The notes below the pieces were generated by a model. The model saw only the letters and a program-made list of their open reading frames with translations, did not search any database and had not been told where the DNA came from. DNA of 64,000 nt. Source: Oxalobacteraceae sp. CFBP 13730. GTDB lineage: Bacteria; Pseudomonadota; Gammaproteobacteria; Burkholderiales; Burkholderiaceae_D. Made by a program: the position numbers and the translations under genes. Position 1 is the first letter of the stretch, and every line of letters starts with the position of its first letter. The stretch is taken from the NCBI GenBank assembly GCA_014841835.1, contig JACYUQ010000001.1:992001-1056000 (forward strand). The letters are read 5' to 3'. Positions 17,170-26,501 of the stretch are shown in pieces.

Positions 17170-18108
17170 ATGTCCAGCCTTCCCCGCAACCTCGACCTGC
17201 ACCTGATCCGCATCCTCTACCTGCTGCTGGTGGAGAAAAACGTCTCGCGCGTGGCGCTCAAACTGAATCAGCCGCAGCCGTCGATCTCGGCCTCGCTGCG
17301 CAAGCTGCGCGAGCTGACGGGCGATCCGATCCTCGTGCGCGGCGCGCGCGGCATGGTGCCCACGCAGCACGGCGAGGGTCTGCTCAAGCCCGCCAAGCGC
17401 ATTCTGGACGAAGCGGAGAGCCTGTTCGTGCGCAAGGCGCCGTTTCAGCCTGAAGACGCTACGCGCACCTTCCACATCGCCGCGCCGGATTACCTCGATG
17501 CGCGCTTCCTGCCCAACGTGGTGGCGCTACTGCGCCGCGGCTCGCCCGGCAGCAAGGTCGTGATCCATGCGCTGGGGCCAGGCCAGGATTATCTGCGCAT
17601 GCTGTCCGACGGCGACATGGACCTGGTGATCGCCAACTGGGACGAGCCGCCGGCGCACCTGCACATCTCGAAGCTGTTTGAAGACCCGATCATCTGCACG
17701 ATGCGCGCCGACAGCCCGTATGCGCGACGTACGGCGCCGGACGCAATGACGCTCGAGGATTATCTCGACCTGCCCCACGTCGCCCCGACCCAGATGCTGC
17801 CCGGGTACCACGGCGTGATCGACGCGCATCTCGAGCGCCTCGGCCTGCAGCGCCGCGTGGCGGTGGAGTCGCCCTACTTCGGCGTGATCCCATACATGCT
17901 CACGCAGAGTGACCTGGTCCTGACCACCGGCCGCCAGTTCATCCGCGCCTACGAGAAGACGCTGCCTTTGAAAAGCTTCACGGTGCCGGTGAAGTTTCCG
18001 CCGATGCGCTTTTATCAGTTGTGGCACCAGCGCGTGCACCAGTCGACCGAGCACAAATGGCTGCGCGATCAGGTCAGCAGCGCCGCGCGCGCCCTGGTGC
18101 AGGGCTAG
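17170..18108 (+). CDS. LysR family regulator, probable controller of urate genes
   Basis: This 312-residue protein has an N-terminal winged helix (LHLIRILYLLLVEKNVSRVA, then PQPSISASLRKLREL) and a LysR effector domain from about residue 90. It is divergent from puuD and precedes the uraD-allC fusion by 98 bp. Control of purine catabolism by urate or a related metabolite is therefore likely but inferred from context. Confidence 0.9.
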   Translation: MSSLPRNLDLHLIRILYLLLVEKNVSRVALKLNQPQPSISASLRKLRELTGDPILVRGARGMVPTQHGEGLLKPAKRILDEAESLFVRKAPFQPEDATRTFHIAAPDYLDARFLPNVVALLRRGSPGSKVVIHALGPGQDYLRMLSDGDMDLVIANWDEPPAHLHISKLFEDPIICTMRADSPYARRTAPDAMTLEDYLDLPHVAPTQMLPGYHGVIDAHLERLGLQRRVAVESPYFGVIPYMLTQSDLVLTTGRQFIRAYEKTLPLKSFTVPVKFPPMRFYQLWHQRVHQSTEHKWLRDQVSSAARALVQG

Positions 18109-18206
18109 TTCTATATGCGCAGGCTGCTGGCAGCCATCCGCCAGGCGATATGGGCACAGCCACCGCCAGCCCGTATGATCGATCGCTTGACCACCATGGA
18201 GCGCAG

Positions 18207-19964
18207 ATGACCACGATCGCGACGCTGAACGCCTGCGAGGCCGCCGACTTTGTCGAGGCCCTGAGCGGCATCTACGAACATTCGCCCTGGATTGCGGCGC
18301 GCGCGGCGCCCGCCCGCCCGTTCGCCAGCCTGGCTGCGCTCAAGCGCGCCTTGCAGTCGCTGGTGGACGCGGCCAGCATCGACGAACAACTGGCGCTGCT
18401 GCGCGCTCACCCGGAACTCGCTGGCAAGGCGGCGATCGCCGGTGGCCTGACGGCCGAATCCACGAGCGAGCAAGCCAGCTCGGGACTGGACCGCTGCACG
18501 CCGCACGAGTACGCGCAGCTGCATGCGCTCAATGCCGACTACAACGGCCGCTTCGGCTTTCCGTTCATCCTCGCGGTCAAGGGCCCGACCGGCCAGGGTC
18601 TGTCGCGCCAGGCCATCATTGCCACCTTCGAGCGGCGCATCGGCAATGCGCGCGGGGACGAGCTGCGCGAAGCGCTGCGCCAGGTGCACCGCATCGCGGA
18701 GATCCGGCTGAACGCACTGCTGGGCGTGACGCCGTCGCTTGGCGCGCGCGTGATGGACTGGTGCGAAACGCTGGGCGCCATCAGCGACGTTGAGACGAAC
18801 CTGACCTGCGCCTACATGACGCCGGCCCACCAGCGCACCGCCGCGTGCATCGCCGGCTGGATGCGCGCGGCCGGCATGACGGTCCACATCGACGCGGTGG
18901 GCAACGTCGTCGGCCGCTACGCCGCCGCGCAGCCGGGCGCAAAAACGCTGGTGACCGGTTCGCACTACGACACCGTGCGCGATGGCGGCAAGTACGACGG
19001 GCGCCTGGGCATCCTGCTGCCGATCGCCGTCGTCGCCGACCTGCACGAGCGCGCCCAGCGCCTGCCGTACAACGTGGAAGTGATCGCGTTTGCCGAAGAA
19101 GAAGGCGTGCGTTTCCGCAGCACGTTCCTGGGCAGCAGCGCGGTTGCGGGCAGCTTCGACATGGGTTTATTAAGCGCGGTCGACAGCGAGGGCGTCACGC
19201 TCGGGGACGCGCTGGCGCAGGCTGGCCACTATCCTGCGCATATCGCCGCCATCGCACGCGATCCTGCGTCGTTCCTCGGCTTTGTCGAAGTCCACATCGA
19301 GCAAGGCCCGGTGCTGCTCGAACGTGGCTTGCCGCTGGGCGTGGTGAGCGCGATTGCCGGCAGCTCGCGCTATATCGTCGAACTGCGCGGCGTGGCCAGC
19401 CACGCCGGCACCACGCCGATGGCCATGCGGCGCGATGCGGCCGCCGCCGCTGCCGAGATCGTGCTGCTGGTGGAAGCGCGCTGCCGCCAGGGCGCGGCGC
19501 TGGTCGGCACGGTCGGTCAGCTTGAGGTGCCCGGCGGCTCGGTCAACGTGATCCCCGGCGCCTGCCGCCTGTCGCTCGACATCCGCGCCGCCGACGATGC
19601 GGTGCGCCTGGCTGCGGTGGCCGATATCCTCGCCGGCATCTGCGCCATCTGCGCCGCGCGCGGCATCGGCGAACGGCTGGTCAAGCTGCTAAAGATCGAC
19701 GCGGTGCCGTGCGCACCGCGCCTGATGGCGCAACTGGGCGCAGCGGTCGAACGGGCAGGCCTGCCCCATTTCGACCTGCCCTCCGGCGCCGGCCACGACG
19801 CCATGCGCATGGCAGAATTGACCGACGTGGCGATGCTGTTCGTCCGCTGCGGCAACGGCGGGATCAGTCATAATCCGCTCGAGACGATGACGGCGGACGA
19901 TGCCGATATCGCGGGACAGGTGTTGCTGGACTTTCTAAAAAACTTCAGCGAGACGCCAGGTTGA
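18207..19964 (+). CDS. Fused OHCU decarboxylase (UraD) / allantoate amidohydrolase (AllC)
   Basis: This 585-residue bifunctional protein joins two steps of urate degradation. Residues 1-165 match UraD (AHPELAGK, YNGRFGFPFI), which decarboxylates 2-oxo-4-hydroxy-4-carboxy-5-ureidoimidazoline to allantoin. Residues about 175-585 match M20 allantoate amidohydrolase, which releases ammonia from allantoate. Visible metal-site motifs are TGSHYDTV, GKYDGRLG, FAEEEGVRF, VHIEQGP and GISHNP. The ATG at 18207 has GGAGC upstream; an earlier in-frame start would overlap the LysR gene. The intermediate step (allantoinase) is not encoded here. Confidence 0.93.
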   Translation: MTTIATLNACEAADFVEALSGIYEHSPWIAARAAPARPFASLAALKRALQSLVDAASIDEQLALLRAHPELAGKAAIAGGLTAESTSEQASSGLDRCTPHEYAQLHALNADYNGRFGFPFILAVKGPTGQGLSRQAIIATFERRIGNARGDELREALRQVHRIAEIRLNALLGVTPSLGARVMDWCETLGAISDVETNLTCAYMTPAHQRTAACIAGWMRAAGMTVHIDAVGNVVGRYAAAQPGAKTLVTGSHYDTVRDGGKYDGRLGILLPIAVVADLHERAQRLPYNVEVIAFAEEEGVRFRSTFLGSSAVAGSFDMGLLSAVDSEGVTLGDALAQAGHYPAHIAAIARDPASFLGFVEVHIEQGPVLLERGLPLGVVSAIAGSSRYIVELRGVASHAGTTPMAMRRDAAAAAAEIVLLVEARCRQGAALVGTVGQLEVPGGSVNVIPGACRLSLDIRAADDAVRLAAVADILAGICAICAARGIGERLVKLLKIDAVPCAPRLMAQLGAAVERAGLPHFDLPSGAGHDAMRMAELTDVAMLFVRCGNGGISHNPLETMTADDADIAGQVLLDFLKNFSETPG

Positions 19965-19986
19965 CGGCGTTTCACAAGCGCCGTGT

Positions 19987-20496
19987 TCAGGATGTGCCAA
20001 AGCTGATGAAGGTACGTTGCGACCGGTCGCGAGCCACCAGTACACGGGCCTGCTCCACCGGCACACAATCCTGCAGCGTGAACGCCGCTGCCTGCGCCTT
20101 CACGGCTTCGGCGACCCTTGCGGGCTCTGTCACGACGTCATAGGTCCCGCGCTTGAACCTCAGATGCTCGATACCGTCGTCGCCAGCTTGTGCCGGCTTG
20201 ACGACGACCAGCGACCAATGGTGTTCATCGCCAGTAAATTGCGTGCGTTTCAAGTAGCCATTCACGCGCTTCGCAACCGGCCCCTCGGCAGATAGTGTGC
20301 TTTGGTAGGGTGTCATCGGACATAGCAACGTCCCGGCGGGCCAGTCCAGCCCCGCCAGCAGCACGACGGCGTCGGGACGCAGTTGCGACAGCTGGCGATC
20401 TAGCGGGTGCTGCTCCTGCGCACAGGCGCCAAGCATCAGCAATCCCAGGACGATGACAGACAGGGGCGATCCGACCCGCGTGAACGCGGTGATCAC
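19987..20496 (-). CDS. Hypothetical lipoprotein
   Basis: This 169-residue protein has a signal peptide with lipobox LMLGAC. It starts with GTG, overlapping the stop of the aminotransferase gene by 4 bp, so the two are probably co-transcribed. Two further cysteines (TLLCP, LQDCV) may pair. No family is recognised. Confidence 0.7.
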   Translation of the reverse strand: MITAFTRVGSPLSVIVLGLLMLGACAQEQHPLDRQLSQLRPDAVVLLAGLDWPAGTLLCPMTPYQSTLSAEGPVAKRVNGYLKRTQFTGDEHHWSLVVVKPAQAGDDGIEHLRFKRGTYDVVTEPARVAEAVKAQAAAFTLQDCVPVEQARVLVARDRSQRTFISFGTS

Positions 20497-21809
20497 GCAA
20501 GCCCTTTCAACACGTCCGCCAGCTTGCCGAACAATTCATCCACATGCTGGCGCTCCATGACAAGCGGCGGCGACAGCGCGATGATGTCGCCCGTCGTGCG
20601 GATCAACAGCCCGTCGGCGAATGCCGCCTTGAGCGCCGCATAGCCACGCGCGCCCGGCTGGCCCGGGATCGGGGCCAGCTCGATGCCGGCGATGATGCCG
20701 AGCGAGCGCAGGTCGATCACGTGCGGCAGGCCGCGCAGCGACTGCAGCGCTTCTTCGAAATACGGCTGGATGGCCGCCGCATTGGCCAGTACGCCCTGCT
20801 CGGCAAACACGTCGAGCGTGGCCAGCGCTGCGGCGCAGGCCAGCGGGTGGCCCGAATAGGTATAGCCGTGAAACAGCTCGATGCCGGGCGGCGCGTCCAT
20901 GAACGCGTCGTGGATAAAGCCCTTGGAAAACACGGCGCCCATTGGCACGGCGCCGTTGGTGATGCCTTTGGCGGTCGTCATCATGTCGGGTTCGACGCCG
21001 AACCAGTCGCCCGCAAACGGCGTGGTCAGGCGGCCAAAGCCCGTGATGACTTCATCGAAGATGAGCAGGATGCCGTGCCGGTCGCAGATCGCGCGCAGCC
21101 GCGCCAGATAGCCCTTGGGCGGAATCAAGACGCCGGTCGAACCGGCCACCGGCTCGACGATCACGGCGGCAATCGTCGACGGATCGTGCAGCAGCAGCAT
21201 GCGTTCGAGGTCGTCGGCCAGTTCGGCGCCATGTTCGGGCTCGCCGCGCGCGAACGCGTTGCGTTCGGGGTCGTGCGTGTGGCGCAGATGGTCGACACCC
21301 GGCAGCAGCGGGCCGAACGCCTTGCGGTTGGCGCCGATGCCACCAACCGACAGCCCGCCGAAGCCCACGCCGTGATAACCGCGCTCGCGGCCGATCAACC
21401 GCGTGCGCCCGCCTTCGCCGCGCAGCCGGTGGTAGGCCAGCGCGATCTTGAGTGCGGTGTCGACCGCTTCCGAACCGGAGTTGGTATAAAACACATGGGA
21501 GAAACGGCCACCGCTGAAATCGATCAGCCGTTCGGCCAGCTCGAACGCGGCCGGATGCCCCATCTGGAACGTGGGTGCGAAGTCGAGCTGGCCGGCCATC
21601 TGCGCAATCGCCGCCGCGATCGTTGGCTGGCCGTGCCCGCACGGCACGCACCACAGGCCGGCGGCGCCGTCGAGCACCTGGTTGCCGTCGACGTCGCGGT
21701 AGTACATGCCTTCGGCCGAGACCAGCAGGCGCGGGTCATGTTTAAAATCGCGGTTGTTCGTGAAGGGCATCCAGAAGGATGCCATGGTGCTGGGCCTGGC
21801 CTGGTGCAT
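20493..21809 (-). CDS. Class III omega-amino acid:pyruvate aminotransferase
   Basis: This 438-residue PLP enzyme of the beta-alanine/omega-amino acid:pyruvate transaminase type is cytoplasmic. It shows the N-terminal FWMPFTNNRDFK and GAAGLWCVPCGH, the FDEVITGFGR aspartate motif, and MTTAKGITNGAVPMGAV with the PLP lysine. It moves an amino group from an omega-amino acid, for example beta-alanine, to pyruvate. Beta-alanine can come from reductive uracil breakdown, so a link to the nucleotide catabolism genes is possible. AGGAG precedes the ATG at 21809. The longer frame extending to 21998 lacks support. Confidence 0.9.
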   Translation of the reverse strand: MHQARPSTMASFWMPFTNNRDFKHDPRLLVSAEGMYYRDVDGNQVLDGAAGLWCVPCGHGQPTIAAAIAQMAGQLDFAPTFQMGHPAAFELAERLIDFSGGRFSHVFYTNSGSEAVDTALKIALAYHRLRGEGGRTRLIGRERGYHGVGFGGLSVGGIGANRKAFGPLLPGVDHLRHTHDPERNAFARGEPEHGAELADDLERMLLLHDPSTIAAVIVEPVAGSTGVLIPPKGYLARLRAICDRHGILLIFDEVITGFGRLTTPFAGDWFGVEPDMMTTAKGITNGAVPMGAVFSKGFIHDAFMDAPPGIELFHGYTYSGHPLACAAALATLDVFAEQGVLANAAAIQPYFEEALQSLRGLPHVIDLRSLGIIAGIELAPIPGQPGARGYAALKAAFADGLLIRTTGDIIALSPPLVMERQHVDELFGKLADVLKGLA

Positions 21810-21925
21810 GAAGTATCTCCTGCCTCGATGGCGATGGTAGATGGTGACAGTAAAGCGCGTGGCGCTTGTCTGTACGCCCCGAGTCGATGGTATGCTAACG
21901 CTTACAACTATGACAATGCAAACCC

Positions 21926-22489
21926 ATGTCGACTTATAGCACCCCTGTACTGACCACCCAACGCCTGATGCTGCGCCCGCTGGCCGCCACCGATGCACGG
22001 GCCTTGTACACCATTTTTTCCGACCCTGCCGTCGTGCGCTACTGGAGCGCCGAGCCGTGGACCGACATCTCGATGGCCGACACTGCCATCGCGCGCGCGC
22101 TCGAAGCCTACCGCGACGAGACCGAGCTGCGCTTTGCCATCGAGCTGGCGGGCAGCCGCGAAGTGATCGGCACCGTCGCCCTGCACCACTTCTATAACCA
22201 GTACAACCGCTGCGAACTGGGCTACGCCATCGCCAAGGGCCACTGGGGCAATGGCTATGCCAGCGAAGCGATCGAAGCCGTGCTCGATCACGGCTTCAAC
22301 GAGGTCGGCATCAACCGGGTCGAGGCCGACATCGACCCGCGCAACGACGCGTCCGCCCACGTGCTGGAAAAACTCGGTTTTCGCAAGGAAGGCTTCATGC
22401 CGCAGCGCTGGCGCGTGCACGGCGAATACGCCGACACCGTGTTCTACGGCCTGCTGCGCGATTACTGGAACGAACGCAAGGCGTCCTGA
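21926..22489 (+). CDS. GNAT N-acetyltransferase, RimJ/RimL type
   Basis: This 187-residue acetyltransferase has the opening TQRLMLRPLAATDARALY, acetyl-CoA loop region GHWGNGYASEAIEAV and late helix NDASAHVLEKLGFRKEG, all typical of the RimJ/RimL group. It acetylates an amino group on a protein or small molecule; the substrate cannot be told. It is divergent from the aminotransferase gene. Confidence 0.88.
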   Translation: MSTYSTPVLTTQRLMLRPLAATDARALYTIFSDPAVVRYWSAEPWTDISMADTAIARALEAYRDETELRFAIELAGSREVIGTVALHHFYNQYNRCELGYAIAKGHWGNGYASEAIEAVLDHGFNEVGINRVEADIDPRNDASAHVLEKLGFRKEGFMPQRWRVHGEYADTVFYGLLRDYWNERKAS

Positions 22490-22509
22490 CGACACTGCAA
22501 AGGCCTCCC

Positions 22510-23124
22510 ATGAAAACCATCGCAGCGTGTTCAACCCTGGCGCTTGGGGTTCTCGGGTTGGTCCCACAATCGGTCGCGGCGCAGGCCACGGTGCCGGCCT
22601 GGCGCGAGATCACGATCTACGCCAGCGACGCCAGCTATCCGCAGGCACTCGTGCGGCGTGGCGTCCAGGGCATGGTCACGATCGAACTCACGCCCGGCAC
22701 GCGGGGCCGCAAGGCTGCAGCGACGGTGCGTGAGTCATCGCGCTCGGCCGACCTCGACGCGTTGGCCCTCGGTATGGCCAGGCGGCTCGATATCACGGGC
22801 GCGGACGGCGCCGCCAGCGGGATGGTCACGTACCGCTTCCGCAAGGATCACACTTCGACCATCGCCACCAAGACCTGCGCTGACCTGAACGTCGATGTGG
22901 CCTACCACATCGCGACGTTCCCGGAGCGCAGCCTGCGCGAACTGCCGGTGTTCTACGAGAGCGTCGGCAAACTGATCTACAGCTTTCAACGCGAAGGCGC
23001 AAGCCGGACATTCCCGCCGGCCGACACGCTGTTTGACGCGACGCTGGCCGGCTGCGCGCGCACGCCGCAGACGGGCATGCTCGACGTGATGCGCCAGGAA
23101 GCGCTCAAGCTCACCGCGCCGTAG
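22510..23124 (+). CDS. Periplasmic protein with TonB C-terminal-like domain
   Basis: This 204-residue protein has a signal peptide ending near QSVAAQA. The segment SYPQALVRRGVQGMVTIELT resembles the TonB/TolA C-terminal domain, but there is no membrane anchor or proline-rich spacer, so it is not an energy transducer. The C-terminal half is unrecognised. It starts 20 bp after the GNAT gene and may share its transcript. Confidence 0.6.
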   Translation: MKTIAACSTLALGVLGLVPQSVAAQATVPAWREITIYASDASYPQALVRRGVQGMVTIELTPGTRGRKAAATVRESSRSADLDALALGMARRLDITGADGAASGMVTYRFRKDHTSTIATKTCADLNVDVAYHIATFPERSLRELPVFYESVGKLIYSFQREGASRTFPPADTLFDATLAGCARTPQTGMLDVMRQEALKLTAP

Positions 23125-23285
23125 CAGTCATCGTGCAGCGCCGCCGTATTGACAGGCAAAACCGTGCCCCACTCATCCACGCTCACGACCGCTCGCCCCA
23201 AAAATCGCACCGTTCGTCGGATCGCCCTTGGCCTGGGCCGGCTGCGTCCCTACAGTAGGGTCATCACTCTTTGAAAGGACTGCAC

Positions 23286-23564
23286 GTGAAAACCATTCAT
23301 ACGCCCGCCAGCCGCTTCCAGTCGATCCTGCGCAATGCCGAAGTGGCCGGCCGCACCACCTGGCGCCTGGCCAAATCCGGTGCGCGCTACCTGACCCGCA
23401 TGCCGTGGCCGGTGCTTCTGGTGCTCGCGATCGCGCTCGCCGCGCTCCTCACCATCGTGCCGATCGTGCTGGCCCTGTTCGTTGGCCTGCTGGTGCTCAA
23501 GTTCGTTGCCGTGGCCGTATTTGGCCGCCCACAGCGCCGCCTGCGCCACACGAGCGAGCAATAA
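23286..23564 (+). CDS. Small membrane protein upstream of the LytS/LytTR pair
   Basis: This 92-residue protein has a basic N-terminus and a central hydrophobic stretch (VLLVLAIALAALLTIVPIVL) long enough for one or two membrane helices. The start is GTG at 23286 with AAGGA upstream; a TTG 15 bp earlier is less likely. It ends 3 bp before the sensor kinase gene, so co-expression is likely. No family is recognised. Confidence 0.65.
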   Translation: MKTIHTPASRFQSILRNAEVAGRTTWRLAKSGARYLTRMPWPVLLVLAIALAALLTIVPIVLALFVGLLVLKFVAVAVFGRPQRRLRHTSEQ

Positions 23565-23567
23565 ATC

Positions 23568-24473
23568 ATGGCAGCGGTCCAGATCAACCGCGCGCTCGAC
23601 TTCGTGCGCGACGCCATGCGCGAAGCGGGCGCCCTGTGGTGGCGCTTCTTCGACTGGCTCGCGCTGATCGAATGGCGCCAGCTGTACCTGGTCTGGTTTT
23701 TGGGCTTCGTCGCGGGCCTGTTCGTCAACCTGGTCGAACCGGCGAGCTGGTTCATCCTGGTCTCGTTTGGCGTCAAGGTGCTCGCCGGCGGCAAACGCCG
23801 CGCCGAATTGCTGGCGCGCGATGCGTCGAGCAAGGCCGACGTGGCCAATCTCGAACGGCGCCTGACCGAGGCGCAGATGGCCACGCTCCAGGCCCAGGTC
23901 GAGCCGCACTTCCTGTTCAACACGCTGGCGCTGATCGGCCAGCTGATCGAAACCGATCCGAAGGAAGCCGCGCGTGTGCACGGCCACCTGATCGAGTACC
24001 TGCGCGCGTCGCTGCCGCAGATGCGCGGCGCGATGGGCAAAGGCGGCACTGGCGGTACGCTGGGCAAGCAGGTCGAACTCTCGCGCGCTTATCTGGCCAT
24101 CATGCAGGCGCGGATGAAGGAACGGCTCCAGGTCCGCTTCGAGGTGCCCGATTTTCTGGGCAGTGCGCCGTTCCCGCCGATGATGCTGCAGACGCTGATC
24201 GAGAACGCGATCAAGCATGGGCTCGAACCCAAGGTCGCGGGCGGCACGATCGTCGTGCGCTCGCGGGTCGAAGGCGCCACGCTGCATGTCGATGTCCTCG
24301 ACGACGGTGTCGGCTTCAACCTGCATGCCGGCAGCGGCGTGGGCCTGGCAAATATCCGCGAACGCCTGGCGCTGTTGTACGGCACGTCGGCCGAACTCGT
24401 GATCGAAGCACCGGTGACGGGCGGTGCCTGCGTGTCGATTCGCCTGCCGTACCGGATGACCGAAGACGGTTGA
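23568..24473 (+). CDS. LytS-type sensor histidine kinase
   Basis: This 301-residue kinase has one or two membrane segments near residues 35-75. The histidine kinase region holds the phosphoacceptor motif VEPHFLFNTLA. An HATPase domain follows (LIENAIKHGLEP, DDGVGFNLHAGSGVGLANIR). It pairs with the adjacent LytTR response regulator. The input domain is minimal, so the small membrane protein upstream could supply sensing; that is inference. Confidence 0.92.
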   Translation: MAAVQINRALDFVRDAMREAGALWWRFFDWLALIEWRQLYLVWFLGFVAGLFVNLVEPASWFILVSFGVKVLAGGKRRAELLARDASSKADVANLERRLTEAQMATLQAQVEPHFLFNTLALIGQLIETDPKEAARVHGHLIEYLRASLPQMRGAMGKGGTGGTLGKQVELSRAYLAIMQARMKERLQVRFEVPDFLGSAPFPPMMLQTLIENAIKHGLEPKVAGGTIVVRSRVEGATLHVDVLDDGVGFNLHAGSGVGLANIRERLALLYGTSAELVIEAPVTGGACVSIRLPYRMTEDG

Positions 24474-24479
24474 CCATCC

Positions 24480-25253
24480 ATGCCCACTGCCCTGATTGCC
24501 GACGACGAAGCCCTGATGCGCGACCAGCTGCGCTCGCGCCTGCACGAGGCGTGGCCCGAGCTGCGCATCGTCGCCGAAGCCGCCAACGGGGTCGAGGCGG
24601 TGGCGCTGGCGGCGCAGCACAAGCCGGACATCGCGTTCCTCGACATCCGCATGCCGGGCATGGGCGGCATCGACGCGGCGCGGCAGCTGTACGCCGACTG
24701 CCACATCGTGTTCGCCACCGCCTACGATCAGTACGCGGTCGAGGCGTTCGAGCACGGCGCGATCGATTACCTGCTCAAGCCCGTGACGCTGGCGCGGCTC
24801 AATACCACGGTGGCGCGCCTGCGCCGCCAGCTCGAGCACAAGCCGCAGGACATCGGCGCCCAGCTGGCGCGGCTGGCGCAACTGGGCGATCAGCTGCTGG
24901 GTCGCGCGGCGCCCTCGTCAAAACCATCGTATCTGCGCTGGATCCAGGCCCAGTCGGGCACGAGCCTGCGCATGGTCGCGACGTCCGAAGTGCTGTTCTT
25001 CCAGTCCGACGACAAGTACACGCGGGTACAGACGGCCACCGCCCAGCACCTGATCCGCAAGACGCTCAAGGAACTCGAAGAAGCGCTCGACCCGGACGAA
25101 TTCTGGCGCATCCACCGCTCGACGCTGGTCCGGGTCGATGCGATCGCCGAAGTGCGGCGCGACCTGCGCGGTCGGCAGATGCTCACGCTGCACGGCTATC
25201 CCGAGGCGCTGGAAGTGAGCCGCAATCACAGCGCGCTGTTCCAGCAGATGTAG
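24480..25253 (+). CDS. LytTR-family response regulator
   Basis: This 257-residue regulator has an N-terminal receiver domain (ALIADDEALMRDQL; phospho-Asp in IAFLDIRMPGMGG; conserved Lys in YLLKPV). The LytTR DNA-binding domain lies at about 150-250 (SEVLFFQSDDKYTRV, FWRIHRSTLVRVDAI). It begins 6 bp after the kinase gene. The next gene, chrA, starts 2 bp after its stop, so the transporter is probably in the same operon. Confidence 0.93.
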   Translation: MPTALIADDEALMRDQLRSRLHEAWPELRIVAEAANGVEAVALAAQHKPDIAFLDIRMPGMGGIDAARQLYADCHIVFATAYDQYAVEAFEHGAIDYLLKPVTLARLNTTVARLRRQLEHKPQDIGAQLARLAQLGDQLLGRAAPSSKPSYLRWIQAQSGTSLRMVATSEVLFFQSDDKYTRVQTATAQHLIRKTLKELEEALDPDEFWRIHRSTLVRVDAIAEVRRDLRGRQMLTLHGYPEALEVSRNHSALFQQM

Positions 25254-25255
25254 TC

Positions 25256-26488
25256 GTGCACGACCAACCCGACCGGCCAACTCCCCTGGCGTATGGCGCA
25301 GGCGCCAGTTCGCCCATTGCGATCTTCTGGATTTTCCTGCTGCTGGGCCTGCGCTCATTCGGCGGCCCGATCGCCCACCTGGGCTACTTCCGCAACGAAT
25401 TCGTCCTGCGCCGCCGCTGGGTGGACGACGCGCGCTATGGCGAGCTGGTCGCGCTGTGCCAGTTCCTGCCCGGCCCAGCGTCGAGCCAGGTCGGTTTCGC
25501 GCTCGGCGTGCTGCGCGGTGGCGGTGTACTGGGTGGCTGCGCCGCGTGGCTCGGTTTTACCTTGCCGTCGGTGCTGCTGATGCTCGGCTGGGCGCTCGGT
25601 GCCGCCGTCACGACCGGCCCGCTGGCCACTGGCGCAGTGCACGGGCTGAAACTGGTGGCGGTCGCTGTCGTCGCGCAAGCCGTGTGGGGGATGGCGGGCA
25701 CGCTGACGCCCGACTGGCAACGCAAGGTGATTGCCCTGGCCGCTATCGCAATTGTGGTCGTTGCTGCCGGTCCCGGTGGCCAGTTGATTGCCATCGCGGC
25801 CGGTGCGCTGGCCGGCTGGGCCTGGTGCCGCGGCGAGGCACCGCACGGCGCTGCCCCGCTCGCGTTTCCGGTGCGCGTGGCGGGCGGCGTGGCCGCGCTG
25901 GTCCTGTGTGGTTTGCTGTTCGTGCTGTTGCCCGTCGCCGCCGCTGCCACGCAGTACCGGCCACTCGCCTTGTTTGATGCCTTCTACCGGTCGGGCGCGC
26001 TCGTGTTCGGCGGCGGGCACGTGGTGTTGCCGTTGCTGCAGGCCGAAACCGTTGCCAGCGGCTGGATCGCCAGCGAAACGTTCCTGTCAGGGTATGGGAT
26101 GGCCCAGGCGCTGCCCGGGCCGCTGTTTGCATTTGCCGCATTCCTTGGCGCGCAGGCCGGGATGAGCGCCACCGCCGTCGGCGGCGCCTGCGTGGCGCTG
26201 GTAGCATTGTTCCTGCCGGGCCTGTTGCTCGTCTACGGCGCGCTGCCATTCTGGGCCCGACTGCAGCGCCAGCGCGCGCTGCGCCACGCCGTCATGGGCG
26301 CGAATGCCGCCGTCGTGGGCATCCTCGGCGCGGCGCTGTACAACCCCGTCTGGACGGGCGCCGTGCTCGACCTGCGTGACGCCGCCGTGGCGCTGGGCTG
26401 CTTCCTGCTGCTGGTGACGTGGCGCGCCCCGGCCTGGCTGGTCGTGGCCCTGGCCGCCGCAACCGGCATACTGATGACGCTGGTCTGA
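25256..26488 (+). CDS. chrA: Chromate efflux transporter ChrA (two CHR domains)
   Basis: This 410-residue inner-membrane protein of the CHR family exports chromate by analogy with characterised ChrA. Two CHR repeats are visible: one starting LRSFGGPIAHLGYFRNEFV with LCQFLPGPASSQVGF, the other with FGGGHVVLPLLQAE and GYGMAQALPGPLF. The GTG start, 2 bp after the response regulator stop, is in frame and gives a normal family length. Many long-CHR proteins have unproven substrates, so the chromate role is by homology. Confidence 0.9.
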   Translation: MHDQPDRPTPLAYGAGASSPIAIFWIFLLLGLRSFGGPIAHLGYFRNEFVLRRRWVDDARYGELVALCQFLPGPASSQVGFALGVLRGGGVLGGCAAWLGFTLPSVLLMLGWALGAAVTTGPLATGAVHGLKLVAVAVVAQAVWGMAGTLTPDWQRKVIALAAIAIVVVAAGPGGQLIAIAAGALAGWAWCRGEAPHGAAPLAFPVRVAGGVAALVLCGLLFVLLPVAAAATQYRPLALFDAFYRSGALVFGGGHVVLPLLQAETVASGWIASETFLSGYGMAQALPGPLFAFAAFLGAQAGMSATAVGGACVALVALFLPGLLLVYGALPFWARLQRQRALRHAVMGANAAVVGILGAALYNPVWTGAVLDLRDAAVALGCFLLLVTWRAPAWLVVALAAATGILMTLV

Positions 26489-26501
26489 CAAGCGTCTCCC
26501 A

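Noticed and set aside
23228..25255. Front part of an open frame of over 1000 codons that ends as chrA
   Set aside because: This portion lies over the LytS and LytTR genes in another frame; only the part from 25256 is a real protein.
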